From an uncultured Oscillospiraceae bacterium (GTDB lineage Bacteria > Bacillota > Clostridia > Oscillospirales > Oscillospiraceae), in assembly GCA_910578505.1 (NCBI GenBank), contig CAJTPV010000007.1, positions 42,944 to 106,943 on the forward strand: 64,000 nucleotides of DNA. The letters are read 5' to 3'. Both the position numbers and the translations under genes were made by a program. The notes beneath the pieces are model-generated. The model searched no databases. It saw only the letters and a list, made by a program, of their open reading frames with translations, and had not been told where the DNA came from. Numbering within the stretch: position 1 is the stretch's first letter; each line of letters opens with the position of its first letter. Shown here piece after piece: positions 50,153 through 58,643 of the stretch.

Positions 50153-50560
50153 ATGGATAAGCTCTATTATCCAGCAACTATGCACCCGGAGGAGGACGGC
50201 AGATACAGCATCTGGCTGTCTGATCTAAAGGGCTGCTGTTCCCAGGGCAATACACTTGCAGAGGCGGTTGAGAACATCAAAGACGGACTTGGGCTGTACT
50301 GCGAGGAGGCGGAAGAGGGGAATCTTGTCTTACCTGTTCCTTCGGCTCCCGATAAAGTTCCGCTGGAAGCGGGAGAGTTTGTAGTAATCGTCGAGTTCTC
50401 ACCCAGCGAATATCTCAAGACCCGGTCAACCAGGGCGGTCAAGAAAACCCTGTCGATCCCTGCGTGGCTGAACAGCATGGCGGAGGCACAGCAGATCAAT
50501 TTCTCGGCGGTACTCCAGTCCGCTCTTGTGGAGCGGCTGAACGCTGGACTGAATGGGTAA
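50153..50560 (+). CDS. hicB: HicB-type antitoxin
   Basis: A 135-residue antitoxin. An N-terminal partial RNase H-like domain (~5-70): YYPATMHPEEDGRYSIWLSD, LKGCCSQGNTLAEAVENIKD. The C-terminal part (~90-135) is a ribbon-helix-helix-like DNA-binding segment, KKTLSIPAWLNSMAEAQQ, INFSAVLQSALVERL. It binds HicA and represses the operon. AAGGAGGATCATC precedes the ATG. A strong terminator follows. Confidence 0.93.
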   Translation: MDKLYYPATMHPEEDGRYSIWLSDLKGCCSQGNTLAEAVENIKDGLGLYCEEAEEGNLVLPVPSAPDKVPLEAGEFVVIVEFSPSEYLKTRSTRAVKKTLSIPAWLNSMAEAQQINFSAVLQSALVERLNAGLNG

Positions 50561-50561
50561 A

Positions 50562-50604
50562 GCACAGCGGGACCAGAGGCTTCTCTCGGTCCCGCTGTGC
50601 CTGT
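50562..50604 (+). terminator. Terminator after hicB
   Basis: GCACAGCGGGACC and GGTCCCGCTGTGC, perfect 13-base arms around a 13-base loop. Confidence 0.75.
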
Positions 50605-50688
50605 TGATGGCAGCAGGATTCACACATTATAGCAGTCTTCAAAATTGCCGGCACGACACCCTCTCCGTCACGGCTGACTGAGAAGGCC

Positions 50689-51561
50689 CTACAGCAGCCG
50701 GCTCCGCCCCGCCGCCTGCTCCACGAAGAGCTTGACCAGGCTGGGGATGCGCACATTCTTCGCCGTGGCCAGCCCGATGTCCCGGTACTGCCGCACGTCG
50801 AAATTCTTCCACACCACGTTGTACCGCCCGCAGTCGGCCATCAGCGAGTGCATGACGCTGACGCCCAGCCCCTTTTCCACCATGGAGAGGGTCGTGTGGT
50901 CCCCGCTGACCTCGTAGCGGGCGTGGGGATGGATGCCGGTCCGGTCCATGAACCGGGCGATCTCATAGTCCACCTCCTTCAGCTGGATAAACGGCTCCTC
51001 CTCCAGCCGCCGCACCGGGAACACCGCCTCTCCCGCCAGGGGGTGGTCCGGCGGCAGCACCGCCACCAGCATGTCCCGCTGGAGGAACACGGTGTCCAGG
51101 TCGTTGGCGGTGGGCATGCTGACAAAACCGCAGTCCACCTGCCCGTGGACGATCCAGGACTCGATCTCCGAGTAGTTCTCGCTGCTCATCAGCTCAAACT
51201 CGATGTTGGGAAAGGACCGCTGGAAGGATTTGAGCAGGTTGGGCAGCCACATGTCCGCCACGCTGGTGAAGGTGCCCACCCGGATCAGGCCCCGCCGCAG
51301 GCCGTGGAGCTCCCCGATGGTGTATTCCAGCTCCGCGCAGTCGGCGGCAATGGAGCGGAGAATGGGCAGCAGCCGCTTGCCGGCGGAGGTCAGCGACACC
51401 CCCGCCCGGCTCCGCCGCAGCATGTCCAGCCCCCACTGGTCCTCCAGGTCCGCAATCATGCGGCTGACGGCGGACTGGGTATACCCCATCTCCTCCGCCG
51501 CCCGGCTGATGCTGCCCAGCTCCACCGTTTTCAGCAGAGCTGTATATTTCTGTAAACTCAT
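50689..51561 (-). CDS. LysR-family regulator, probably of the ornithine operon
   Basis: 290 residues. N-terminal winged helix (~1-60): YTALLKTVELGSISRAAEEM, GYTQSAVSRMIADLEDQWG. Ligand-binding periplasmic-type domain (~90-290): LIRVGTFTSVADMWLPNLLKSFQ, DTVFLQRDMLVAVLPPDHPLAG. The start MSLQKYT is taken because HTH numbering fits and GGAAG lies eight bases upstream; the more upstream ATGs would add a non-family extension. It is divergent from ord, the usual layout for a LysR activator that responds to the pathway substrate, here most likely ornithine or an intermediate (inference). Confidence 0.9.
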   Translation of the reverse strand: MSLQKYTALLKTVELGSISRAAEEMGYTQSAVSRMIADLEDQWGLDMLRRSRAGVSLTSAGKRLLPILRSIAADCAELEYTIGELHGLRRGLIRVGTFTSVADMWLPNLLKSFQRSFPNIEFELMSSENYSEIESWIVHGQVDCGFVSMPTANDLDTVFLQRDMLVAVLPPDHPLAGEAVFPVRRLEEEPFIQLKEVDYEIARFMDRTGIHPHARYEVSGDHTTLSMVEKGLGVSVMHSLMADCGRYNVVWKNFDVRQYRDIGLATAKNVRIPSLVKLFVEQAAGRSRLL

Positions 51562-51618
51562 GGTAGTTTCTTCCATCCTCCATTCGAAATCGGAATGTAT
51601 AACATGAGGAATATTTGC

Positions 51619-51647
51619 TTGTGTAATACTATTTGTCAGTATATAAT
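51619..51647 (+). promoter_or_regulatory. Promoter of the ornithine degradation operon
   Basis: TTGTGT, 17 bases, TATAAT. The -35 is far from consensus, as expected for an activator-dependent promoter. AT-rich DNA of ~60 bases separates it from the LysR gene. Confidence 0.65.
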
Positions 51648-51692
51648 AAAAATATGGAAAACGCAACCAATTTTTTGTGATGGAGGTAAACT

Positions 51693-52760
51693 ATGGAAAA
51701 CGTAAAGGTCATTATCTGGGGTCTGGGCGCAATGGGCGGCGGCATGGCGGACATGCTGCTGAAGAAGAAGGGCGTGGACATCGTGGGCGTGGCTGGCCGC
51801 GGCAAGAAGATCGGCACCAGCATGTATGACTACATCAAGACGCCCCGTGGCGACCGCCCCGACGTCATCATCCAGTCCGAGCAGGACGTCATCAAGCCCG
51901 GCGCGGCGGATGTGGTGCTGCTGTGCACCGACTCCTTCACCAAGCAGGCCTTCCCCCGGATCAAGTTCATCCTGGAGCAGGGCATCAACGTCATCACCTC
52001 CGCTGAGGAGATGGCCTATCCCAAGGCCCAGGAGCCGGAGCTGACCGAGGAGCTGGACCGCATCGCCAAGGCCAACGGCGTGTCCGTGCTGGGCACCGGC
52101 ATCAATCCGGGCCTGATCATGGACCTGCTGGTGCTCATCTGGACCGGCTGCATGGAGGATGTGGAGCACATCGTCTCCCGCCGCGTCAACAGCCTCTCCC
52201 CCTTCGGCCCCGCCGTCATGGAGGAGCAGGGCATCGGCATCAGCAAGGAGGAGTTCTACCTGCGCAAGGAGGGCAAGGGCTCCGGCCATCTGTCCGGCCA
52301 CGTGGGCTTCGCCGAGAGCGTTGGCATGATCGCCGAGGGCATCGGCTGGAAGCTGGACGGCTTCAAGCAGGACATGGAGCCCATCGTCACCGACGTGGAC
52401 CGCAAGAGTCCCTACGGCTTCGCCGCTGCCGGCAGCGTGGCGGGCGTGGCCATGAAGGCCTGGGGCTACAAGGACGGCCAGTGCGTCATTGAGATGGACC
52501 ATCCCCAGCAGATTGAGCCGGAGCAGGTGGGCGTCCAGACCGGCGACTATGTGATTATCAACGGCACCCCCGCCGTGAATATGCTCAACTCCCCGGAGAT
52601 CGACGGCGGCATCGGCACCATCGCCATGTGTGTGAACATGATTCCCCAGATCATCAACGCCGAGCCGGGCCTGCACACCATGCTGACCCTGCCCGTGCCC
52701 CGCGCCATCATGGGCGACATGCGCGACCGGATCGACCCCAGCCGCAAGATCGTCAAATAA
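51693..52760 (+). CDS. ord: 2,4-diaminopentanoate dehydrogenase
   Basis: Oxidatively deaminates (2R,4S)-2,4-diaminopentanoate to 2-amino-4-oxopentanoate with NAD(P)+, third step of D-ornithine fermentation. It is 355 residues, the usual length. A dihydrodipicolinate-reductase-like Rossmann fold opens with VIIWGLGAMGGGMADMLL, and GVAGRGKKIGTSM, VVLLCTDSF and NVITSAEEMAYP follow. GGAGGTAAACT is at the start. It is the first gene of the operon; a hairpin with a U-run separates it from ortA. Confidence 0.95.
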   Translation: MENVKVIIWGLGAMGGGMADMLLKKKGVDIVGVAGRGKKIGTSMYDYIKTPRGDRPDVIIQSEQDVIKPGAADVVLLCTDSFTKQAFPRIKFILEQGINVITSAEEMAYPKAQEPELTEELDRIAKANGVSVLGTGINPGLIMDLLVLIWTGCMEDVEHIVSRRVNSLSPFGPAVMEEQGIGISKEEFYLRKEGKGSGHLSGHVGFAESVGMIAEGIGWKLDGFKQDMEPIVTDVDRKSPYGFAAAGSVAGVAMKAWGYKDGQCVIEMDHPQQIEPEQVGVQTGDYVIINGTPAVNMLNSPEIDGGIGTIAMCVNMIPQIINAEPGLHTMLTLPVPRAIMGDMRDRIDPSRKIVK

Positions 52761-52787
52761 GTTGTTCATTTAATATCGCGAGCTGAT

Positions 52788-52840
52788 CAAAGACCTGGCG
52801 GCGGTAGGCCCCGCCCTGCTGCCGCCGGGTCTGGATTTTT
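52788..52840 (+). terminator. Internal hairpin with U-run between ord and ortA
   Basis: AGACC.GGCGGC..GG with CC..GCCGCC.GGTCT (52791-52833), followed by GGATTTTTA. It would lower, not abolish, transcription of the rest of the operon. Confidence 0.65.
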
Positions 52841-52860
52841 ATATGATTGGGAGGAGAACT

Positions 52861-53166
52861 ATGGCCAAGAAAAACGATTGGGTCCGGGTCCACCGCAGCG
52901 TGCTGGAGCCGGAACAGAGAACCGGCAAGCTGCCGGAGGACACCAAGCAGGTTCCCCTGGAGATGTGGGTGAAGGGCAGGCTTCTCAATGACAGCGCCGA
53001 GATCGGCGACGACGTCACCGTCCTGACCCGTGCGGGCCGGGAGGAGCATGGCCGCATGATTGAGGTGGACCCCTGCTATGAGCTGAACTACGGCTGTTTT
53101 GTGCCGGAGATCCTGGAGATGGAAGAGCAGCTGCGGGGCGCGTTATTCGGAGGTGAGCAGGTATGA
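52861..53166 (+). CDS. ortA: 2-amino-4-ketopentanoate thiolase, alpha subunit
   Basis: The small subunit (101 residues) of the PLP-dependent thiolase that splits 2-amino-4-oxopentanoate with CoA into acetyl-CoA and alanine. Recognised by DWVRVHRSVLEPEQRTGKLP, then EDTKQVPLEMWVKG and CYELNYGCFVPEI, the conserved block of OrtA proteins. GGGAGGAG lies just before the ATG. It overlaps ortB by ATGA, consistent with equal subunit amounts. Confidence 0.95.
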   Translation: MAKKNDWVRVHRSVLEPEQRTGKLPEDTKQVPLEMWVKGRLLNDSAEIGDDVTVLTRAGREEHGRMIEVDPCYELNYGCFVPEILEMEEQLRGALFGGEQV

Positions 53167-54578
53167 TCGTAGATAAGAGCTATCAGGCCGTCACAGGCCG
53201 CAAGGGTGAGATCATCAACAAGGCCATGGGCGTGGACTACAGCCGCTATGAGACCGGCTCCATCGCCTTCCGCTATGAGGACATGATGAACGACACCGGG
53301 TACACCCTGGAGGACCACATCCGTCTTCAGCAGCAGTTCAACGTGGGCAACACCCCCATCTTTGAGCTGAAGAACCTGACCGAGCTGGCCCGCAAGTGCG
53401 CGGCCCCCGGCAAGGGCGCACGCATTTTCGTCAAGGACGAGGCGTCCAACCCCGCCGGTAGCTTTAAGGAGCGCCGTGCGGTGGCGTCGGTCTACCAGGC
53501 GAAAAAGATGGGCTACAAGGGCGTCATCGCCGCCACCAGCGGCAACTACGGCGCGGCGGTGGCCTCCCAGGCCGCCATGCAGGGATTGAAGTGCATCATC
53601 GTCCAGGAGTGCTACGACTCCAAGGGCAGCGGCCAGCCGGAGATCGTGGAGAAGGCCCGTAAGTGCGAGGCTCTAGGCGCGGAGGTGCTGCAGCTGTCCG
53701 TAGGCCCCGAGCTCTTCTATGAGGTGCTGATGATGCTGGAGGAGACCGGCTTCTTCAACGCCTCCCTGTATTCCGCCTTTGGCGTCGGCGGCGTGGAGAC
53801 CCTGGGCTGGGAGCTGGCCCACCAGTTCCGCGGCCGCTGCGGCAAGGACCCCGACGTGGTGGTGTGCGCCAACGCCGGCGGCGGCAACCTGACCGGCACG
53901 GCCCGCGGCCTGCGCAAGGCCGGCAGCAAGGCCAAGATCATCGCCGCCTCCGTGGACCTGAAGGGCCTGAGCATGGCCTCTGACCAGCAGTTCAACCGCA
54001 AGTCCTTCACCACTGCCCACACCGGCTTCGGCGTGCCCTACGCCACGGACCCCGACCACAGCGACGTGCCCCGCAGCGCCGCCCGTCCCCTGCGGTATAT
54101 GGACCGCTACGTGACGGTGAAGCAGGGCGAGGTGTTCTATATCACAGAAGCTCTGGCTACCCTGGAGGGCATGGAGAAGGGCCCCGCCGGCAACACCAGC
54201 CTGGCCGCCGCCTTTGCCCTGGCCCAGGAGCTGGATCAGGACCAGATCATTGTCGCCCAGGAGACCGAGTACACCGGCGCAGGCAAGCACATCCAGCCCC
54301 AGCTGGCCTTTGCCCGGAAAAACGGCATTGACATCCTCTTCGGCGACCCGGCGGAGGAGATCCCCGGCACCAACATCATCCTCCCCGCCCGTCCCTCCCT
54401 GCTGAAAGCAAGAGAGGCCGATCTGGACCATATGCGCAAATCCCTCATCCGCCGTCAGGCCACCCGCGCTGCCGGTCCCGTCACCGCCGCGGAGATTGCC
54501 TATCTGGCGGAGGAGACCAACAGCAACGACGCCTTCGTGCAGGGCGTCCTGAAAGAGCTGGGCTATGAGCTCGCCTGA
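53163..54578 (+). CDS. ortB: 2-amino-4-ketopentanoate thiolase, beta subunit
   Basis: The PLP-binding subunit, 471 residues, of fold type II (threonine synthase/cysteine synthase-like). The Schiff-base lysine is in NPAGSFKERRA (K102), the phosphate loop is ATSGNYGAAVASQAA, and NAGGGNLTGTARG is visible later. With OrtA it makes acetyl-CoA and D-alanine from the ornithine-derived keto acid, giving energy by way of acetyl phosphate (known pathway). It is coupled to ortA by an ATGA overlap. Confidence 0.95.
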   Translation: MIVDKSYQAVTGRKGEIINKAMGVDYSRYETGSIAFRYEDMMNDTGYTLEDHIRLQQQFNVGNTPIFELKNLTELARKCAAPGKGARIFVKDEASNPAGSFKERRAVASVYQAKKMGYKGVIAATSGNYGAAVASQAAMQGLKCIIVQECYDSKGSGQPEIVEKARKCEALGAEVLQLSVGPELFYEVLMMLEETGFFNASLYSAFGVGGVETLGWELAHQFRGRCGKDPDVVVCANAGGGNLTGTARGLRKAGSKAKIIAASVDLKGLSMASDQQFNRKSFTTAHTGFGVPYATDPDHSDVPRSAARPLRYMDRYVTVKQGEVFYITEALATLEGMEKGPAGNTSLAAAFALAQELDQDQIIVAQETEYTGAGKHIQPQLAFARKNGIDILFGDPAEEIPGTNIILPARPSLLKAREADLDHMRKSLIRRQATRAAGPVTAAEIAYLAEETNSNDAFVQGVLKELGYELA

Positions 54579-54595
54579 GAAGAGAGGGGTATGAG

Positions 54596-54964
54596 ATGAA
54601 GAGAGCAGACGATTTTGAAAGCCGCCGGGAACACCTGCGGAACATGAGCGACGAGGAACTGAAAAACTACTTCTGGCAGCTGGCCCAGCAGGTGGTGGAC
54701 CCCCTGCTGGAATATGGCCGCACCCATACCTCCCCCTCTATTGAGCGCTCCGTGCTGCTGCGCATGGGCTTCTCCTCCCTGGAGGCCAAGCCCATGGTGG
54801 ACCAGGCCATTGAGCACGACCTCATCGGCCACGGCGTGGGGAACATCGTCTACCGCCTGTCCAAGGCGGAGAATATGTCCATCCGGGACGCCGGCGCGGC
54901 CCTGGCGGAGGGAAAGCTCTGGGACCGGGCTGCCAGTCTCTTTGAAGGAGGTGCCCAGGCATGA
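54596..54964 (+). CDS. oraS: D-ornithine 4,5-aminomutase, S subunit
   Basis: The small (122-residue) helical subunit of the adenosylcobalamin- and PLP-dependent aminomutase. Its conserved start KRADDFESRREHLRNMSDEE and TSPSIERSVLLRMGFSS match the family. It is required for a stable complex with OraE. The ribosome site GAGAGGGGTATGAG is before the ATG, and an ATGA overlap leads to oraE. Confidence 0.96.
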   Translation: MKRADDFESRREHLRNMSDEELKNYFWQLAQQVVDPLLEYGRTHTSPSIERSVLLRMGFSSLEAKPMVDQAIEHDLIGHGVGNIVYRLSKAENMSIRDAGAALAEGKLWDRAASLFEGGAQA

Positions 54965-57201
54965 GTGAGAAGAAATTGCAGATGGACCAGCGCATTGACG
55001 TAGAGGAGATTTTGCAGGACCTGGACCAGTACCGCCCCCGGCGGCGCAACTGGGTCTGGCGCACGCCGGCCAAGGACCAGCACGCCGGCCCCTTTACCTA
55101 CCGGGAGATTTCCGAGCCGATGGGCGGGGAGAGCGTAGGCCTGATGACCGCCCACTACTTCGACAACATCGACCCCCAGCCCCTGCCCTCCATCACCACG
55201 GAGATCGCCTCCGGCCGGTTTGAGGACGACATCCGCCGCATGCGCATGGCCGCCCACCACGGCGCGGACCACATCATGGTCATCCGCACCGCCGGGCAGT
55301 CCCACTTTGACGGCCTCATCGAGGGCACCCCCCAGGGCATCGGCGGCGTGCCCATCACCCGCAAGCAGGTGCGGGCCCAGCGCAAGGCCCTGGACCTCAT
55401 TGAGGACGAGGTGGGCCGTCCCATCAACTACCACTCCTACGTCTCCGGCGTGGCCGGACCCGAGGTGGCGGTGATGTTCGCCGAGGAGGGGGTCAACGGC
55501 GTCCACCAGGACCCCCAGTACAATGTCATTTACCGCAATATCAATATGATCCGCTCCTTTGTGGACGCCTGCGAGTCGAAAAAGCTCATTGCCTGGGCCG
55601 GCATGGCCCAGATCGACGGCGCTCACAACGCCAACGCCACCGCCCGCGAGGCGTGGAAGGTGATGCCGGAGCTGATGGTGCAGCACGCCATCAACGCCGC
55701 GTTCTCCGCCAGCGTGGGCATTGACAAGAAGAATGTGTGTCTGTCCACCGTGCCCCCCACGGCCACCCCGGCCCCCTGCGTGTTCATGGACCTGCCCTAC
55801 GCCGTGGCGCTGCGGGACCTGTTCACCGAGTACCGGATGCGGGCCCAGATGAACACCAAGTATATTGAGTCCTCCACCCGTGACGCTACCGTCACCCACG
55901 TGCTCAATATGCTCATTTCCAAGCTGACCAGCGCGGACATCCAGTCCACCATTACCCCCGATGAGGGCCGCAACGTGCCCTGGCACATCTACAACATCGA
56001 GGCCTGCGACACCGCCAAGCAGACCCTGCTGGGGCTGGACGGCCTGATGGACATGGTGGAGCTGCGCAAGGACGGCCCCCTGCCGGAGAAGGTCCGGGAG
56101 CTGAAGGAGCGGGCTGTGCTGTTCTTTGAGGAGATTCTGGCTGTGGGCGGCTACTTCAACGCCGTGGAGCAGGGCTTCTTTGTGGACTCCGGGTTCTATC
56201 CCGAGCGCGGCGGCGACGGCATCTGCCGCGAGGCCGCCGGCGGCGTGGGCGCGGGCACTGTGTTCAAGCGGGAGGCCGACTACATGGCCCCCGTCACCGC
56301 CCACTACGGCTACAACAACGTGGCCCAGTACGACCCCAATGCGGTCAATGATCCCGCCAGCCTCATCGGCGGCTGCACCCTGGAGAAGCCGGAGAAGATC
56401 GTCTATATCGACGAGCTGGACGAGGAGGACAACGTCAACGTCCGCATGGCGGAGACCGCCAAGTACCGCGGCAAGGACTGCCACACCATCAAGCCTGAGA
56501 TGGAGTGGCTGGCCGACGGTACGGTCATGCTGAATATGTTCTTCCCCACATCCAAGCGGGTGGCTGAGGCCGCCGCGCTGGAGGTGGCCCGCCGCATGGG
56601 TCTGGCGGAGCCGGAGGTCATCAGCCGGGAGATCATGCAGCAGGCTGAGGGCACCCGTGTGGAGGTCAAGGGCAAGTTCTGCCAGGATATCGATTTGGAT
56701 AAGCTGGAGATTCCTGAGGAGCCGGACGTGATGAGCGACGAGGAGATTCGCGCGGACATCGAGCGCAAGCCCATGGTGGTTGTGTGCGGCACGGTGGGCG
56801 ACGACGAGCACTCTGTCGGCCTGCGGGAGATTATCGACATCAAGCACGGCGGTATTGAGAAGTACGGCATCAAGGTCCACTATCTGGGCACCTCCGTGCC
56901 GGTAGAAAAGCTGGTCAACGCCGCCGTGGAGCTGGACGCGGACGTGATTATGGCGTCCACCATCATCAGCCACGACGACATCCACTATAAGAATATCGCC
57001 AACATCGACCGTCTGGCCCGTGAGATGGGCGTGCGCGACCGCGTGATCTTCATCGCGGGCGGCACCCAGATCACCCCGGAGCTGGCGGTGGAGAACGGTG
57101 CGGACGCGGGCTTCGGCCGGGGCACCAAGGGCGTCCACGACGCCACCTTTATGGTCCGGCGCCGCCGGGAGCTGGAAGCCGCCGGCAAGTGGCCCAGATA
57201 A
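54961..57201 (+). CDS. oraE: D-ornithine 4,5-aminomutase, E subunit
   Basis: Converts D-ornithine to 2,4-diaminopentanoate by radical 1,2-amino migration. It is 746 residues. A TIM-barrel substrate domain (~60-590) is followed by a Rossmann cobalamin domain (~600-746) with DEHSVG (D615-G620), where H617 is the lower axial ligand of the DxHxxG motif. K628 in IIDIKHGG corresponds to the PLP-lysine of the C. sticklandii enzyme (K629). The helical linker before the B12 domain holds the enzyme open until substrate binds (known mechanism). A palindromic stem follows before the reactivase-like gene. Confidence 0.97.
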   Translation: MSEKKLQMDQRIDVEEILQDLDQYRPRRRNWVWRTPAKDQHAGPFTYREISEPMGGESVGLMTAHYFDNIDPQPLPSITTEIASGRFEDDIRRMRMAAHHGADHIMVIRTAGQSHFDGLIEGTPQGIGGVPITRKQVRAQRKALDLIEDEVGRPINYHSYVSGVAGPEVAVMFAEEGVNGVHQDPQYNVIYRNINMIRSFVDACESKKLIAWAGMAQIDGAHNANATAREAWKVMPELMVQHAINAAFSASVGIDKKNVCLSTVPPTATPAPCVFMDLPYAVALRDLFTEYRMRAQMNTKYIESSTRDATVTHVLNMLISKLTSADIQSTITPDEGRNVPWHIYNIEACDTAKQTLLGLDGLMDMVELRKDGPLPEKVRELKERAVLFFEEILAVGGYFNAVEQGFFVDSGFYPERGGDGICREAAGGVGAGTVFKREADYMAPVTAHYGYNNVAQYDPNAVNDPASLIGGCTLEKPEKIVYIDELDEEDNVNVRMAETAKYRGKDCHTIKPEMEWLADGTVMLNMFFPTSKRVAEAAALEVARRMGLAEPEVISREIMQQAEGTRVEVKGKFCQDIDLDKLEIPEEPDVMSDEEIRADIERKPMVVVCGTVGDDEHSVGLREIIDIKHGGIEKYGIKVHYLGTSVPVEKLVNAAVELDADVIMASTIISHDDIHYKNIANIDRLAREMGVRDRVIFIAGGTQITPELAVENGADAGFGRGTKGVHDATFMVRRRRELEAAGKWPR

Positions 57202-57215
57202 AAAGCATTGTCCAT

Positions 57216-57246
57216 GCCTGCGGCAGGGTCCCGCCCTGCCGCGGGC
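57216..57246 (+). other. GC-rich stem between oraE and the GlmL-like gene
   Basis: GCCTGCGGCAGGG-N5-CCCTGCCGCGGGC with one mismatch and no U-run. It is more likely an mRNA stability or processing element than a terminator. Confidence 0.5.
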
Positions 57247-57273
57247 GCGGCATAAGGAAAGGGGAGGATCGGG

Positions 57274-58638
57274 ATGAAAATAGACGTCCTGGTGGCGGAG
57301 ATCGGCTCCACCACAACCGTTGTCAACGCCTTTGACCGCATCAATGAGGCGGAGCCTGTATTCCTGGGACAGGGACAGGCCCCCACCTCTGTTCTGGCCG
57401 GGGACGTCCGTGTAGGCTTACAGGGCGCGGTGGACGATTTATGCCGCCATCTGGGGACGGAGGAGGTGCAGTATGAGACCATGCTGGCCACCTCCAGCGC
57501 CGCCGGCGGGCTGCGCATGACGGTCCACGGTCTGGTCTACGACATGACGGTGAAGGCTGCCAAGGAGGCGGCCCTGGGCGCCGGCGCCAACCTCCACCTG
57601 ACCACGGCGGGCATCCTGGAGGAGGACGACCTGGAGGACATCCGGGACATCCGCCCCAACCTGATCCTCCTGGCCGGCGGCACCGACTACGGCGAGCGCA
57701 AGACCGCCCTGGAAAATGCCAAGCGATTGCGGGAGCTGGACCTGGACGTGCCGGTGATCTACGCGGGCAACGTGCAGAACCAGAACCGGGTCAGCCGGAT
57801 CTTCGAGGGGGCCAGAGCCAAGCTCTATATCACGGAGAACGTGTATCCCCGTCTGGACGAGCTGAACATTGAGCCCACCCGCCGGATTATTCATCAGGTT
57901 TTCGAAGAACATATTATCAAGGCCCCCGGTATGGAGGGCATCCGGGACATGGTCACCGGGGCCATCCTGCCCACCCCCGGCGCGGTGATGGAGTGCGCCC
58001 AGCTGCTCCACGACCAGCTGGGCGACCTGCTGGTGCTGGACGTGGGCGGCGCGACGACGGATATCCACTCCGTTACCGAGGGCAGCGAGGAGATTGCCCT
58101 CATTCAAATTACCCCTGAACCGGTGGCGAAACGGACGGTGGAGGGGGACCTGGGCGTGTATGTCAACGCCCGGAGTCTGGCGGAACAGGTGGGCATGGAC
58201 AAGCTGTCCAAGGAGCTGGGGCTGGACGTGCCGGCCCTGTTCGCGGACTACCGGCCTATCCCGGCCACGGCGGAGCAGTTCGCCCTGACGGAAAAGCTGA
58301 CCTGGTACGCCGCCTCCATGGCCCTGGAGCGCCACTGCGGAAAATTCCGCTATACCTACGGCTCCAATGGCCGGGTCACCTATGCCGACGGCAAGGACCT
58401 GACCAAGGTGCGCTATCTGGTGGCCACCGGCGGCGCGCTGACCCGCCTGCCGGGCCGGAAAACGATCATGGACCAGCTGCGGGGCATCAACAGCTCCGGT
58501 AAGCTGCTCTTCCCGAAGGCCGACAAGCTGGAGGTCCTGGAGGACCGCTGGTATTGCATGGCCTCCCTGGGCGCGCTGAGCCGGGCTTTTCCGGACGCGG
58601 CGGTCCGCCTGCTGCGGCAGAATCTGTCTTTGAGGTGA
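57274..58638 (+). CDS. GlmL/MutL-like protein, probable B12-mutase reactivation factor
   Basis: 454 residues of the MutL/GlmL actin-like ATPase group found beside adenosylcobalamin mutases. Phosphate-binding motifs of the ASKHA fold are visible: DVLVAEIGSTTTVVNAFD at the start and LVLDVGGATTDIHSVTEG in the second half, plus LLAGGTDYGER and LVATGGALTRLP. In glutamate mutase operons the related protein GlmL is thought to release damaged cobalamin. Its place between oraE and orr argues for the same job with ornithine aminomutase. GGGGAGGATCGGG lies before the ATG. Confidence 0.9.
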   Translation: MKIDVLVAEIGSTTTVVNAFDRINEAEPVFLGQGQAPTSVLAGDVRVGLQGAVDDLCRHLGTEEVQYETMLATSSAAGGLRMTVHGLVYDMTVKAAKEAALGAGANLHLTTAGILEEDDLEDIRDIRPNLILLAGGTDYGERKTALENAKRLRELDLDVPVIYAGNVQNQNRVSRIFEGARAKLYITENVYPRLDELNIEPTRRIIHQVFEEHIIKAPGMEGIRDMVTGAILPTPGAVMECAQLLHDQLGDLLVLDVGGATTDIHSVTEGSEEIALIQITPEPVAKRTVEGDLGVYVNARSLAEQVGMDKLSKELGLDVPALFADYRPIPATAEQFALTEKLTWYAASMALERHCGKFRYTYGSNGRVTYADGKDLTKVRYLVATGGALTRLPGRKTIMDQLRGINSSGKLLFPKADKLEVLEDRWYCMASLGALSRAFPDAAVRLLRQNLSLR

Positions 58639-58643
58639 CGAAT

